Notes: a model not told the origin generated them from the sequence alone. Numbered from the stretch's first letter, positions 18,632 through 28,123 are shown. The stretch is DNA of 64,000 nt from Pontibacter diazotrophicus (GCF_003367245.1 NZ_QRGR01000021.1:62001-126000); one strand, 5' to 3'. Numbers and translations are program-made.

Positions 18632-19024
18632 ATGATCACATTCAAACGGACCCTGGGAGTAGTGTTAGGCCTCTGCTTCGTTGGTTTTGCAGTAGTGCAG
18701 TACAACGACCCGGACCCTGCGCTATGGATAACCATCTATGGCATAGCGGCTGCTCTGAGCATTGCAGCCGGATTTGGCAAAGTAAACAACACTGTACTGG
18801 CTGTTGCATGTGTTATATATGCAGTCGGTGTTATCTTTTGGTGGCCAGAGCAATTTGAGGGAGTGGGTGACAGCATGCGGGATGCCTCAACAGGTCTTCT
18901 TTTAAAGAATGTGGAAGAAGGACGTGAGTCGTTGGGGCTAGCCCTTTGCAGCATAGCCATGTTAAGCTTTATCCTTGTAAACAAGTTGAGCAATAGCAGC
19001 AAAACAGCCAATACAGCACCATAA
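18632..19024 (+). CDS. Transmembrane protein 220 (TMEM220) family protein
   Basis: A 130-residue integral membrane protein with about four spans. The early VQYNDPDPALWITIYG (residues ~23-38) and the central FWWPEQFEG are the recognisable family blocks. The family is found in bacteria and animals and has no established biochemical role. The gene stands alone, convergent with the copper genes, and its stop codon lies inside a large inverted repeat that serves as a terminator. Confidence 0.85.
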   Translation: MITFKRTLGVVLGLCFVGFAVVQYNDPDPALWITIYGIAAALSIAAGFGKVNNTVLAVACVIYAVGVIFWWPEQFEGVGDSMRDASTGLLLKNVEEGRESLGLALCSIAMLSFILVNKLSNSSKTANTAP

Positions 19025-19076
19025 CAAAGGAGGGGCTAGCTGTATCATCGGCTAGCCCCTCCTTTGTTATGGTGCT
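19015..19076. terminator. Bidirectional terminator with 26-bp perfect arms
   Basis: The sequence 19015-19040 is the exact reverse complement of 19051-19076, with a ten-base loop. The core GGAGGGGCTAGC is GC-rich and flanked by A and T runs (AACAAAG / CTTTGTT), giving U-rich ends on both strands. It includes the stop codon of the TMEM220 gene at 19022-19024 and ends eight bases before the copper-chaperone stop, serving both convergent genes. Confidence 0.9.
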
Positions 19077-19083
19077 TATTCTT

Positions 19084-19293
19084 CTAGATTTGCTCGGCTT
19101 TGAAACCTGCTTTTTCTACTGTGCTTTTTATCTGCTGCGCATCCAGGGAGTCTGACTTTACTTCCAATACTTTATCGGGGTTATCAGTATCTACTTTCCA
19201 CTCCTCTACCCCCTCCAGCTTATTCAGGTGCGGGGTTACAGCCTTTACACAGCTGCCACAGTTTATAGTTGTTTTAAATTTGTACGTTTCCAT
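19084..19293 (-). CDS. Heavy-metal-associated (HMA) copper chaperone-like protein
   Basis: A 69-residue HMA-fold protein starting METYKFKTTINCGSCVKAV, with metal-binding Cys12 and Cys15 in a CGSC motif. The typical MxCxxC methionine is replaced by Asn. I chose the ATG at 19293; an upstream ATG at 19320 would overlap the ATPase end. The single domain, its length, and a position 37 bp after the copper ATPase on the same strand support a CopZ-like role, delivering Cu(I) to the pump. Some acidic surface (DTDNPDK) is present. Confidence 0.85.
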   Translation of the reverse strand: METYKFKTTINCGSCVKAVTPHLNKLEGVEEWKVDTDNPDKVLEVKSDSLDAQQIKSTVEKAGFKAEQI

Positions 19294-19330
19294 ATTTATC
19301 TTAATTAATTCGACTAACAATAATTTTCGA

Positions 19331-21565
19331 TTACAATCTCTTGCCTCTTAAGCGAAGGCTGTTCCCCACCACCGAAACTGAGCTCAGCGCCATGGCTGCA
19401 CCGGCCACCATCGGGCTCAGCAGGAAGCCTGTAAAAGGGTAAAGTAAACCTGCTGCCACCGGAATACAGATTACATTGTAGAAGAAGGCCCAGAACAGGT
19501 TTTGATGAATCGTCTGTACAGTAGCTCTTGAAAGCTTTACGGCACCGGCTACCTGCATCAGGTCAGAGCGCATGAGCGTGATATTCGCTACATCCATGGC
19601 AATGTCCGTACCCTGCCCCATGGCGATGCTGACATCGGCAGTGGCCAGGGCCTGCGCATCGTTTATACCATCTCCTACCATAGCCACGACTTTGCCTTCG
19701 GCCTGCAGCTTCTTCACAAAATCTGCTTTATCGTTTGGCAACAGCTCCGCCTTGTAATGCGCCACACCTACCTGCCGTGCCACAGCGGCGGCTGTCTGTT
19801 GGTTGTCGCCTGTGAGCATGTATACCTCCAGCCCTGCCTCCTGCATTGCTTTTATACCTTCCGCCGAAGCTGGTTTGATAGGGTCGCTCACGGCGAATAC
19901 CGCCAGCGCCTGCGTCGCATCTGCAAAGAAGATAACAGTCCTGGCGTCTTCCTGCAGCTGCCTGGCAGCCTGCAGCAGGTGCTCCGGCACCTGAATGTGC
20001 TGTTGTTTAAGCAGCTTTTCGTTTCCGGAATAATAACGCGTGCCCTCAAAAACGGCCTCCACGCCTAAACCTGTCAGGCTATTGAAACTGGCTGGCTGCA
20101 GCGCCTGCAGGCCTTTTTCTCTATAGAATGTATAGATAGCCTGCGCGATGGGATGCTCTGACTGCGCCTCCATAGAGAAGAACAACTGCTCGAGACGCTC
20201 CTGCGCTACTGTTTCATCGGCCCACACCACATCAGTTACGGAAGGTTTCCCCAACGTAATGGTTCCTGTTTTATCCAGTATCACTACGTCCGCTTTATGC
20301 GCGCGCTCCAGGCTCACGGCGTCTTTTATCAGGATACCGTTCTCAGCGCCTCTTCCCACCCCCACCATAATGGCTGTCGGGGTGGCCAGCCCCAGCGCAC
20401 AGGGGCAGGCAATCACCAGTACGGATATGGTGGAGAGCAGCGCCTCGGAAAGGTATGCCTCCCCGCCTACTATAAGCCATGCCACGAAAGTCAGCACTGC
20501 AATCACCAGCACAATCGGCACAAAGATGCCGGCAATTTTATCTACCAGCTTCTGCACGGGAGCTTTGCTGCCCTGCGCCTCCTGCACCAGTTTGATAATG
20601 TGCGCCAGCATGGTTTCACCACCTGTCTTGCGGGCCACCAATTGCAGGCTCCCCTTCTGGTTAATGGTTCCGGCAAAAAGCATGTCGCCGGCCTGCTTCT
20701 GCACCGGCAGCGGCTCGCCGCTCAGCATGCTTTCGTCTACGTACGTAGTGCCTGCTACCACCTCGCCATCCACAGGAACCCGTTCGCCGGGCAGCAGCAG
20801 CACCTTGTCCCCTACCTGCACCTCTTCTATCTTGATCTCCAGTTCACTCCCGTTCCGTATTACCCGCACCGTTTTCGGTTGCAGCCCCATCAGCTTTTTA
20901 ATTGCGGAGGAGCTTCGGTCTTTGGCGTTTTCCTCGAGGTACTTACCCAAAAGGATAAAAGCGATAATCACCGCCACCGCCTCATAGTACACATGCGGCA
21001 TCAGTCCACGGCTCAGGAAGAACTCGGGGTATACGGTATTAAAAAGGCTGAAAAGGAAGGCGATGCCGGTGCTAAGGGCCACCAGCGTATCCATGTTGGC
21101 GCGAAAGTGCTTTGCCTGCGCCCAGGCTCCCACAAAAAAGCGCTGCCCCGCCCACAGCAGGATGGGTGCGGTCAGGAGTAAACTCACCCAGTTGCCCCAT
21201 GCAAAGGTATCATGGAAGAACATACCCAGGACAAACACCGGTAGCGCCAGCACGCCTGCCACAATCGTCTTACGCTTCAGTTTTGTGAGGGCAGCGGCTT
21301 GCCGCTCTTCCAGTTCCTCCTGTGTTTTCTTTTCAACCAGTATATCAAAACCAATCTCCTGCACCGTTTCACGCAACTGCTCGGGGCTGACTTTTTCCGG
21401 CTCGTAAGCGACCTGCAGTGTTTTGCCGGCAAAATTCACATTCGCCTCCTGCACGCCCTCCTGTGATCGCAGCATACTCTCGATACTACCGGCACAGGAA
21501 GCGCAGCTCATTCCTTCTACCGGAAAGGTGGTTTTGGTTAGTTTACTTTCTGTTGTAGTTGCCAT
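19331..21565 (-). CDS. copA: Copper-translocating P1B-type ATPase
   Basis: A 744-residue P-type ATPase. One N-terminal HMA domain has GMSCASC (Cys21, Cys24). Next come about six membrane helices, the actuator loop (SGEPLP), the transport-site motif ACPCALGLATP (Cys387-x-Cys389), the phosphorylation site DKTGT (Asp431), the His-Pro dipeptide SEHPIA, and the hinge GDGINDAQAL. It exports Cu(I) from the cytoplasm. I chose the ATG at 21565 because a TAnnTTTG promoter element lies at 21591-21598; the in-frame start at 21718 lies upstream of that element and would encode an odd 51-residue extension. The HMA chaperone gene follows in the same operon. Confidence 0.95.
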   Translation of the reverse strand: MATTTESKLTKTTFPVEGMSCASCAGSIESMLRSQEGVQEANVNFAGKTLQVAYEPEKVSPEQLRETVQEIGFDILVEKKTQEELEERQAAALTKLKRKTIVAGVLALPVFVLGMFFHDTFAWGNWVSLLLTAPILLWAGQRFFVGAWAQAKHFRANMDTLVALSTGIAFLFSLFNTVYPEFFLSRGLMPHVYYEAVAVIIAFILLGKYLEENAKDRSSSAIKKLMGLQPKTVRVIRNGSELEIKIEEVQVGDKVLLLPGERVPVDGEVVAGTTYVDESMLSGEPLPVQKQAGDMLFAGTINQKGSLQLVARKTGGETMLAHIIKLVQEAQGSKAPVQKLVDKIAGIFVPIVLVIAVLTFVAWLIVGGEAYLSEALLSTISVLVIACPCALGLATPTAIMVGVGRGAENGILIKDAVSLERAHKADVVILDKTGTITLGKPSVTDVVWADETVAQERLEQLFFSMEAQSEHPIAQAIYTFYREKGLQALQPASFNSLTGLGVEAVFEGTRYYSGNEKLLKQQHIQVPEHLLQAARQLQEDARTVIFFADATQALAVFAVSDPIKPASAEGIKAMQEAGLEVYMLTGDNQQTAAAVARQVGVAHYKAELLPNDKADFVKKLQAEGKVVAMVGDGINDAQALATADVSIAMGQGTDIAMDVANITLMRSDLMQVAGAVKLSRATVQTIHQNLFWAFFYNVICIPVAAGLLYPFTGFLLSPMVAGAAMALSSVSVVGNSLRLRGKRL

Positions 21566-22002
21566 TTCTTTCTCTGCTTTCATTCTTTTACAAAGGTAGG
21601 GCAGCGCCTTTGTCCTTCTGTTACACAATTCTGCCTTCGTGTTACAGATTTTTATACTCCGACTGAATTGAAAAGATACTCCGGCCGGATACAGACTATT
21701 GGCAGCTTCTTTGATCAAACTTTTCTAAGATCAAAAAAGCAAGGTCTTTACAAGCTCATAACTCTACTATTAACTGTGCATTCCTATAAACAATGCTGAG
21801 TAATACAAAACAAATCAGTATATAAACATTTAGTGTATAAACATACAATGTGGAGATTTTCAATTATAAAAAGCACTTTATATATTAGTATAGTTCAATA
21901 ATTAGTTCCTGTTTTCTCTATTTATAAAACACTGGCTATACTTTTTGTCATTCTCATTCCTATATAGTACTTTTCACTTTCCAAAACTGCATCAGCAGTA
22001 AC
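21566..22002. other. Divergent intergenic region copA / PAS histidine kinase
   Basis: No gene is seen. Besides the copA -7 element it has a direct repeat AGTATATAAACAT (21817-21829) and AGTGTATAAACAT (21832-21844) with a 15-base period, and a small inverted repeat TTTGATC/GATCAAA (21710-21716 and 21729-21735). The AT-rich 21780-21990 part should hold the kinase promoter. Confidence 0.4.
21591..21598 (-). promoter_or_regulatory. TAnnTTTG promoter element before copA
   Basis: The minus strand reads TACCTTTG, a match to the Bacteroidota -7 consensus, 26 bases upstream of the chosen ATG. A well-spaced TTG upstream is lacking (nearest spacing about 27), so an activator may help. Confidence 0.5.
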
Positions 22003-25000
22003 ATGCCTAATTTTTCAGGTTTTTTATCTTGTATGCACCCCAAAGAATTTAACCAAAATAGCACCAGCACCTATGGCCGGACAATTCGTTTTATTGGGTT
22101 TGCTTTTGCCGGTTTGGCATTTGTGCTCGTGGCGGTTTGTACTATTTCCTTTATAGCAGCCAGGCAGGTGCAACAGAACTATACGTTAGTTGTTCTGAGC
22201 GCATTACATAAACTGCAACTGGTAAATGAACTCCATAACAATGATGATGAAGTACAGAATCTACTGGCCACATACATTAGTTTAGAGGATGCAAGTTTGA
22301 AAGAAGAAATCAGAAGAAGGATTAGGGTAGCGCATAACGAAAACACCGCTGCTATCCGCCAGCTTGACAGACTGCTACAGGATCAGGAAAGACAGGAGCT
22401 GCTTCATAACATTATCAGGGAGCGTAGAACGTATTATATTGTATCCGATAGTCTGCTGAACCTGAGCAACGAAAGTCCGGAGGAGGCACGGGCTTATGCC
22501 AAGGCCAAGCTTCAGCCTATTCACCAACGCCATCAACAATACCTGCAGGCCCTCAGCAAGCAGATCAAGGAGAATGCAGATATACGGGCCGACGAGGCTG
22601 TTGCCTCCATCAATTCCTCTGTAAACAAATACACCCTGCTGTTACTCCTTGCCCTGGCTTCCGCCGCCGGTGCCGGCTATATCATGCGATATGTGTTCAA
22701 GAAGCTGAAACAGGAAAACGAATACCTGAACACAGAGATTGAGGAGCGCAAAAAGCTGGAGTACGCGCTCGATGAGCAGCAGCGGGAGTATAAAATGCTG
22801 TTCAACCGCAACCCGATCCCGATGTGGATTTATGATCAGAAAACATTCATCATTCTGGAGGTAAACCGGGCAGCTGAGCAGGAATACGGGTACTCTGAAG
22901 CGGAATTCCTGAATATGACAGTGCTGGACCTTCGCCCTGAGGAGGATGTTGCTAAATTTAGAGATAGCCTTAGAGAAGCAGGTAAAACGAATGATGCCTT
23001 GTCTGCTAAGTCTGTACATAAGCGCAAGGACGGTTCAGTGTTTCAGGTAGAGGTACGTTCTCATTCCCTGCCTCTTAGGGCAGAGCTACAACCAAGGCTG
23101 GTAGTGGCGGTAAACATACAGGAACGGGAACAGGCGCTGGAACAGTTGAAGCAGAATGAGGAGCAACTTCGTGAAGTCAGTTCCAGTGTGCCAGGTGCTG
23201 TGTTTCAGTACCAGATGGAGCAGGATGGCAGCTTCAGCTTTCCGTACATCAGCGACGGAATCTATGATATCTGCGGTGTTAGGCCCGAAGAAGTTTACCG
23301 GGAACCAATGCTGCTTTACAAAAACCTGCATCCTGACGATATGGCCGGAGTAGAGCGCACAACTGCAGCCTCTTACAACAACCTGACCCCCTGGGAGCAT
23401 GAGCTGCGGGTATGGCAGCCCGAAAGTAAAAAGTATATGTGGGTGCGGGGCCATAGTTTACCTTCCTGCAGAGGGAAAGGCACCGTTGTCTGGAATGGCA
23501 CCTTTATCGACATCACCAATCAAAAAGAGACTCAGGAACAGTTAAAGCGGAACGAAGCAAACCTGCGGGCCCTGCTGGACAGCTCTTCGCAGGCTATATA
23601 CCTGCTGGATGATGCGTTGAAAGTAATCTCCTTCAATAAAGAAGCGGCGGCCGACGTATGGAAGTATCTTCTAAAAAAGTTGGAGCCCGGGCAAAGTATG
23701 CTGGAGTATATCTCCAGCACAAAAGTGAACAGCACCAAAAAGTGCCACGCCAGGGCCATGCAGGGCGAGACAATCGTTTTTGAGGCCGGCCACGGGGAGT
23801 TCTGGCACGAGATAACCTACCAGCCTGTAACCAGCGAAGAAAACCATATACTGGCCGTTGCCCTTACTATCCGTAATATCTCGGAGCAGAAGATATCCAT
23901 GGAGACAATCAGGCGAAACGAGCTACAGCTAGCACGGGCACAGCAGCTGGCGAAACTGGGAAGCTGGGAGTACCATGTAAGGCAGGGGATGCTGACATGG
24001 TCTGAGGGGACTTTTGCCGTTTACAGAAAAAAGAAAGATAGCTTTGCCCCTTCGCTTCACAACATGTTAGCCCTTATTCACCCCGAAGACAGGAATAAGG
24101 TGAAGGCAAACTACTTAAAGGCTATCGAAACGAAAAGCATGCTGAACTTTGAGCATCGCATTATTTTACCAGGCGGGAAAGAGGCGAATGTGATGGAGGT
24201 GGCTGAAGTAACCTGTGACGAGGACGGAGAAGTGATTAAACTATCTGGTACGGTGCAGGACATTACAGAACGAAAAAAGGCGGAGCAAGAGGTTACTGGA
24301 GCGAAGAACCTGCTGCAGACAACCATTGAAAACATACCGGAAATCATCTTTACTTTGAATCCTGCACTGAGCATTATTTATATAAGCCCCCAATGCAAGC
24401 AGATAACAGGCTACACGGAGGAGGCTTTTTTAGGGAAACCGGAAACGTGGCTCAAGGTAATACACCCCGAAGACCAGAAGCCTTTGATGCAGGAGGTGCT
24501 GCCCCTGATTCTCTCAGGACAACCGAAGGAGTATGAAATGCGCCTGGTAGACAGTTCCGGAAAGCTGCGCTGGCTTTTGCTCCGTATGTCGCCGGGCCTG
24601 GACCAGGAGGGCAAAGTGATACAAGTGTATGGCTCCGCCTCTGACATGACGGAATACAAGGAGGCGGAGGCAAAGCAGCAGGAGCTTTCCGAGCAGCTGA
24701 TAAAGCAAAACCAGAACCTGCAGCAGTTCGCTTACATCGTATCACATAACCTGCGGGCGCCTATTGCCAACATGCTGGGCCTCACCTCTATTTACGACAG
24801 GAACAGGTTCGATGCCCCTATCAACCAGAAGGTGATAGACAACCTGATGAAGTCTGCACAGCTTCTGGATGCAACGATCCATGACCTGAACGACATCCTG
24901 ACAATCCGCAGCCAGATTAGCAGCATCAAGGAAACCATCGCTTTCGATTGCCTGCTTCAAAATGTTTTAGAAATACTGGATGCCGAAATAACTGCATGTG

Positions 25001-25377
25001 AAGCCTCTGTAAGCGCTGACTTCAGTGATGCACCGGAGGTTAGCAGCATCAGAAGCTATGCACAGAGCATTCTGCTAAACCTGGTTTCCAATGCTATCAA
25101 ATACAGGTTTCCGGGCAGAAAACTTAATATTAGCATTAGCACATTCAGGCTAAACAACTATATTTGCCTGCGTGTGCAAGACAATGGCTCTGGTATAGAC
25201 CTGGAAAAGCAACAGGATAAAATCTTTGGGCTCTACAAACGATTTCACCAAGGTGTTGAGGGTAAAGGAATCGGATTACATCTGGTAAAGACCCAGGTAG
25301 AATTACTTGGAGGCAAAGTAGAGGTACATAGCACGCTGCATGAAGGCTCCACCTTCAGTGTCTACTTCAAAAGTTAG
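22003..25377 (+). CDS. Multi-PAS sensor histidine kinase
   Basis: A 1124-residue membrane sensor kinase. Two membrane helices (residues ~28-52 and ~208-228) flank a ~150-residue, mostly helical periplasmic domain like CHASE3. A coiled coil follows, then about five PAS/PAC domains (~255-370, 380-505, 520-635, 650-765, 770-890). The kinase core has SHNLRAPIAN with phospho-acceptor His915, N box NLVSNAIKYR, and ATP lid DNGSGID with GKGIGLHLVK. It would phosphorylate the single-domain response regulator encoded 11 bp downstream. The stimulus is unknown. An ATG at 22033 (residue 11) is an alternative start. Confidence 0.93.
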   Translation: MPNFSGFLSCMHPKEFNQNSTSTYGRTIRFIGFAFAGLAFVLVAVCTISFIAARQVQQNYTLVVLSALHKLQLVNELHNNDDEVQNLLATYISLEDASLKEEIRRRIRVAHNENTAAIRQLDRLLQDQERQELLHNIIRERRTYYIVSDSLLNLSNESPEEARAYAKAKLQPIHQRHQQYLQALSKQIKENADIRADEAVASINSSVNKYTLLLLLALASAAGAGYIMRYVFKKLKQENEYLNTEIEERKKLEYALDEQQREYKMLFNRNPIPMWIYDQKTFIILEVNRAAEQEYGYSEAEFLNMTVLDLRPEEDVAKFRDSLREAGKTNDALSAKSVHKRKDGSVFQVEVRSHSLPLRAELQPRLVVAVNIQEREQALEQLKQNEEQLREVSSSVPGAVFQYQMEQDGSFSFPYISDGIYDICGVRPEEVYREPMLLYKNLHPDDMAGVERTTAASYNNLTPWEHELRVWQPESKKYMWVRGHSLPSCRGKGTVVWNGTFIDITNQKETQEQLKRNEANLRALLDSSSQAIYLLDDALKVISFNKEAAADVWKYLLKKLEPGQSMLEYISSTKVNSTKKCHARAMQGETIVFEAGHGEFWHEITYQPVTSEENHILAVALTIRNISEQKISMETIRRNELQLARAQQLAKLGSWEYHVRQGMLTWSEGTFAVYRKKKDSFAPSLHNMLALIHPEDRNKVKANYLKAIETKSMLNFEHRIILPGGKEANVMEVAEVTCDEDGEVIKLSGTVQDITERKKAEQEVTGAKNLLQTTIENIPEIIFTLNPALSIIYISPQCKQITGYTEEAFLGKPETWLKVIHPEDQKPLMQEVLPLILSGQPKEYEMRLVDSSGKLRWLLLRMSPGLDQEGKVIQVYGSASDMTEYKEAEAKQQELSEQLIKQNQNLQQFAYIVSHNLRAPIANMLGLTSIYDRNRFDAPINQKVIDNLMKSAQLLDATIHDLNDILTIRSQISSIKETIAFDCLLQNVLEILDAEITACEASVSADFSDAPEVSSIRSYAQSILLNLVSNAIKYRFPGRKLNISISTFRLNNYICLRVQDNGSGIDLEKQQDKIFGLYKRFHQGVEGKGIGLHLVKTQVELLGGKVEVHSTLHEGSTFSVYFKS

Positions 25378-25388
25378 ATTTTTTTACA

Positions 25389-25802
25389 ATGAGTACTTTA
25401 AAGAAAGTAGTATTAGTAGATGATGACCAGGTAAACAACTTTGTTTGCGAGAGTATAATCCGCAACGAGAACTTTGCTGACGAAATTATCAGCTTCGATT
25501 GGGCGGAGGATGCTTTGAAATACTTACAGGAAGAATCGAATAAAGGAGTAGGCAGCTTCCCTGACCTTATTTTCCTGGATATTAATATGCCCGGCATGGA
25601 TGGCTGGTCGTTTATACATGAATACAAAAAGCTCCCGGAGCAAGCTACTGCGCACTGCAGCCTGTTTATGCTCTCGTCTGCTGTAGACAGAAAGGACATT
25701 CTAACAGCAAAAAGTAACGAAGAAGTGAAGGAATTCTTCTCTAAGCCACTGTCGCCTGAAATTCTAAACATAATCCGGGAAGACTATATTCAGAACCGTT
25801 AG
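25389..25802 (+). CDS. Single-domain response regulator (CheY-like receiver)
   Basis: A 137-residue receiver domain alone. The acid pocket is DDD (11-13), the phosphorylation site Asp64 lies in FLDINMPGMDG, a Ser of LSSAV takes the switch position, and the conserved Lys is in FFSKPL. There is no output domain, so it passes a phosphate on or binds a partner. It follows the PAS kinase by 11 bp and is surely its partner. Such kinase/single-receiver pairs are frequent in Cytophagales. Confidence 0.95.
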   Translation: MSTLKKVVLVDDDQVNNFVCESIIRNENFADEIISFDWAEDALKYLQEESNKGVGSFPDLIFLDINMPGMDGWSFIHEYKKLPEQATAHCSLFMLSSAVDRKDILTAKSNEEVKEFFSKPLSPEILNIIREDYIQNR

Positions 25803-26325
25803 GCAAAATCTTGCTCTGCAGCCTGCAGCCGGATTCGGCACTTTAGAACGGGCTTAACTCCCGGCCCTGTTCTACCCTCTCCTCTTCCCTGAAGTACCTT
25901 CGTTATTGCAGAGGCATCAGCTCCTCTGCAAGCAAGGCAGGCAAAATCCCGCATTTCCATCCATCATCTGGTAAGTCAAAAGCACTATCAAAACATAGGA
26001 TAAACTATATATTAAAGGCTTGTCTATTTCCAGCGTATAGGCAGCTAATCCTATCACAAAACCTTTGTTTTGTGCGTTTATCCCTGATTTGTCAGAAGCT
26101 CTGAATCAATAGAAGCATCTACTAATCCAGACTGCTATTATTTAGATTTGAATTACTTTATATATAGAAAATATAATATTAATTTATCTTACCATAAAAA
26201 TAACTTAAATAATATATAAGAATACAACTATAATTTTCAGGGTTCGTATCACGTAGCATTCACTATATAAACATGTTAATATATAGTGGAATTAATCATA
26301 CAAACAACCAAACCCCTATACACCC
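25803..26325. other. AT-rich intergenic region
   Basis: No credible gene is present in 523 bp. The first part is GC-richer and has no clear terminator. The second half (26130-26300) is extremely AT-rich with repeated TATATA tracts and must hold the promoter of the small exported protein. I found no convincing TAnnTTTG element. Confidence 0.35.
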
Positions 26326-26709
26326 ATGAAAAGGATTTTATCTTTCGTCGTATTCGCTTTACTTCTGACTGCTCCTGCATTCGCACAGGTTGGTATACTA
26401 GATGTATCCCCGGAGCTAGAGAAAAAATGCACCAGCATTACGCAAGCTATGACGCAAAAGCTTCAACTAAATGAACCTGTCTACATTCAGTTGAAGGCTT
26501 TAAACAGGAAGCGGATGGCTAAAACAGCGGAATTACTGCGCAGCTATACGAACAACGACAGCTTACTGCATGAGAAACTGCAAGAAGTTGAACTTGATTA
26601 TGAGCAGCAGCTCATAAACTTTCTGTCACCGAAGCAGCTGGAAGCTTATGCTACTTACAGAAAAGATGCTTCCGAAACTATGTTTGCAGCAGCGAAAGAG
26701 AAAATGTAG
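26326..26709 (+). CDS. Small exported Spy/CpxP-like protein, function unknown
   Basis: A 127-residue protein with a clear signal peptide (MKRILSFVVFALLLTAPAFAQ, cleavage after AFA). The mature part is charged and predicted helical: residues ~40-75 carry 'MTQKLQLNEPVYIQLKALNRKRMAK' and residues 85-110 'LSPKQLEAYATYRK'. The order 'helix binding the substrate, then LSPxQ, then Y' is like Spy/CpxP-type periplasmic proteins; the exact motif LTxxQ occurs in the related gene at 37827. It has no operon partner. A role in the envelope is inferred only. Confidence 0.7.
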   Translation: MKRILSFVVFALLLTAPAFAQVGILDVSPELEKKCTSITQAMTQKLQLNEPVYIQLKALNRKRMAKTAELLRSYTNNDSLLHEKLQEVELDYEQQLINFLSPKQLEAYATYRKDASETMFAAAKEKM

Positions 26710-26728
26710 ACACCCCAAAAAAGACCAC

Positions 26729-26812
26729 TATGCTGTAGCCTCATGAAAAGAGGCTACAGCATAAAAAGCAAGAGGGAGAGCTAAATGGCTCTCCCTCTTG
26801 CTTTTTATGCTG
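26729..26812. terminator. Two overlapping terminator hairpins between convergent genes
   Basis: A first stem pairs 26729-26742 with 26750-26763 (14 bp, seven-base loop). A second pairs 26757-26780 with 26789-26812 (24 bp, eight-base loop) and contains AAAAAGC/GCTTTTT ends. They share 26757-26763, so only one can form fully at a time. They lie between the plus-strand small exported protein gene and the minus-strand acidic protein gene, and serve both. Confidence 0.8.
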
Positions 26813-26821
26813 CCTTGCTAA

Positions 26822-27184
26822 TTAGCGTCGGCTGTGATCTTCATCGTTTGGTGTTTCTTTATCTTCACCCAAAAGCTGATCTCCACTTCTGATACCGTTC
26901 ACGCTATCGTCCATGGCGGTATCGCTGCCTTCAAACTCAAAACCTGGCCCTTGGGCACTCGACTCTACGTTTTCATCCGTGTTGGCTCCATAACCAGTCC
27001 TCTCGTTGCCACCAATGTGCAGGTTCTCCAGCTTGTCTTTCTGTCCCGGTCGTTCTGTAGTTCCGTCAGGTCCCATGTTACGCTTGGCAGAAGGGTCCGG
27101 ATGGTTGCCCATACCTACACGTTGCTCGTAATCGTTATTTATATTGTCTTGTTCATTATGTGGATCTTCTTCTTTCTTGCTCAT
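26822..27184 (-). CDS. Small, highly hydrophilic, likely disordered protein
   Basis: A 120-residue protein, start ATG at 27184 (MSKKEEDPHNEQDN). An upstream ATG at 27271 gives a Cys-rich N-terminus that looks like leader translation. The sequence is full of Asp, Glu, Asn, Gly and Lys with no hydrophobic stretch, signal peptide or cysteine, so it is likely disordered and cytoplasmic. I do not recognise a family; such proteins in Bacteroidota are sometimes stress- or desiccation-related, but that is only suggestion. Confidence 0.65.
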   Translation of the reverse strand: MSKKEEDPHNEQDNINNDYEQRVGMGNHPDPSAKRNMGPDGTTERPGQKDKLENLHIGGNERTGYGANTDENVESSAQGPGFEFEGSDTAMDDSVNGIRSGDQLLGEDKETPNDEDHSRR

Positions 27185-27281
27185 AACTAAGTTTGTTTTA
27201 ATACCCTTGTGTATACGCTGCCTTATGCCACATGTTTGGGAAACAGCTCCATAGCAAACACAATAAAGCATTCATATAGCT

Positions 27282-28052
27282 TTACCTGTCGCTGCTATCA
27301 TTTAGGTCCCAGTTGTATGTATAGTAGGCCAGCCGGTACCCTGGCGGCAAATTATTCTGGCGGTAACGGTTTATATAAGCCGCTATAGAAGGTGCTTCCT
27401 GCATAAAGTCCTGCTCATACCACTTGAATATCTCCGAAACCAGTACCTTCTTACTGCTATCCTGCACTTTTATGAACGTTGAGCTTTGCAGTGTCCGCTT
27501 TGCCTGGTCTTCCAGCTGTGCCTCCACCTGTGCAGGGGTGTAAGCCTTGTTCAGAAGCGGCGGACAAGACCTGGCGGCACATACTAAAGCGAAGTGAACG
27601 CGGGCGTCCCTATAAGGTGCCAGCAGCTTTTGCTTTTCCAACTCATTCAGGGTAAGGCGCTCTCCTGCCACGTTAAACTGCTGCTTATCAAAAAAACCGG
27701 GAACATCCATCACGGATTTCAGGGGGTAATGCGACAATACCTGCTGTAACACCAGCACATTATAGGCATTCATGTAAAAGGCTTTGCGTTCTGCAGCAGA
27801 GGCGCCTTTTACATTATAGCGGGCTATTTGCTGCACCAATCGCTGCAATTCGCCTTTGTCTTTTTGCAGGCTCCTATAATTTACCTGCCCCTCCACCACA
27901 TGCTTCTGCAGGAGCTGTGACAAAGCTGTGTAAAAAGCATCATCAGGCACAGTGGCGCTGGTTTTAATCATTGCAGCCTGAGCTGCTGGTGTGTTGGTTA
28001 TCAAAAGGCAGCACAGGAGAATCGAAATGCTGTACAGGAGGTTCTTCTTCAT
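27282..28052 (-). CDS. DUF547 domain-containing exported protein
   Basis: A 256-residue protein with a signal peptide (residues 1-27, ending AAQA) and a DUF547 domain (~residues 65-190). Its marks are FYMNAYNVLVLQQVL, VMDVPGFFD, LTLNELEKQ and ARVHFALVCAARSCPPL. The conserved CAARSCP region is typical of the family, whose biochemical role is unknown. The gene has no obvious operon partner; the acidic protein gene lies about 100 bp downstream on the same strand. Confidence 0.9.
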   Translation of the reverse strand: MKKNLLYSISILLCCLLITNTPAAQAAMIKTSATVPDDAFYTALSQLLQKHVVEGQVNYRSLQKDKGELQRLVQQIARYNVKGASAAERKAFYMNAYNVLVLQQVLSHYPLKSVMDVPGFFDKQQFNVAGERLTLNELEKQKLLAPYRDARVHFALVCAARSCPPLLNKAYTPAQVEAQLEDQAKRTLQSSTFIKVQDSSKKVLVSEIFKWYEQDFMQEAPSIAAYINRYRQNNLPPGYRLAYYTYNWDLNDSSDR

Positions 28053-28115
28053 TAATAAAAAGGTGCACTACAGGCGTTGTTTTGCAAGACTATAACAACT
28101 ACTGCGCCGTTCTGT

Positions 28116-28123
28116 TATCTTTG
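28116..28123 (+). promoter_or_regulatory. TAnnTTTG element before the His-rich small protein
   Basis: TATCTTTG matches the -7 consensus and lies 77 bp upstream of the ATG at 28201. A well-spaced -33 TTG is not seen. Confidence 0.35.

Noticed and set aside
20148..20987. 279-residue plus-strand frame opposite the copper ATPase
   Set aside because: Ser/Thr-rich composition typical of an antisense frame; the ATPase on the other strand has all catalytic motifs.
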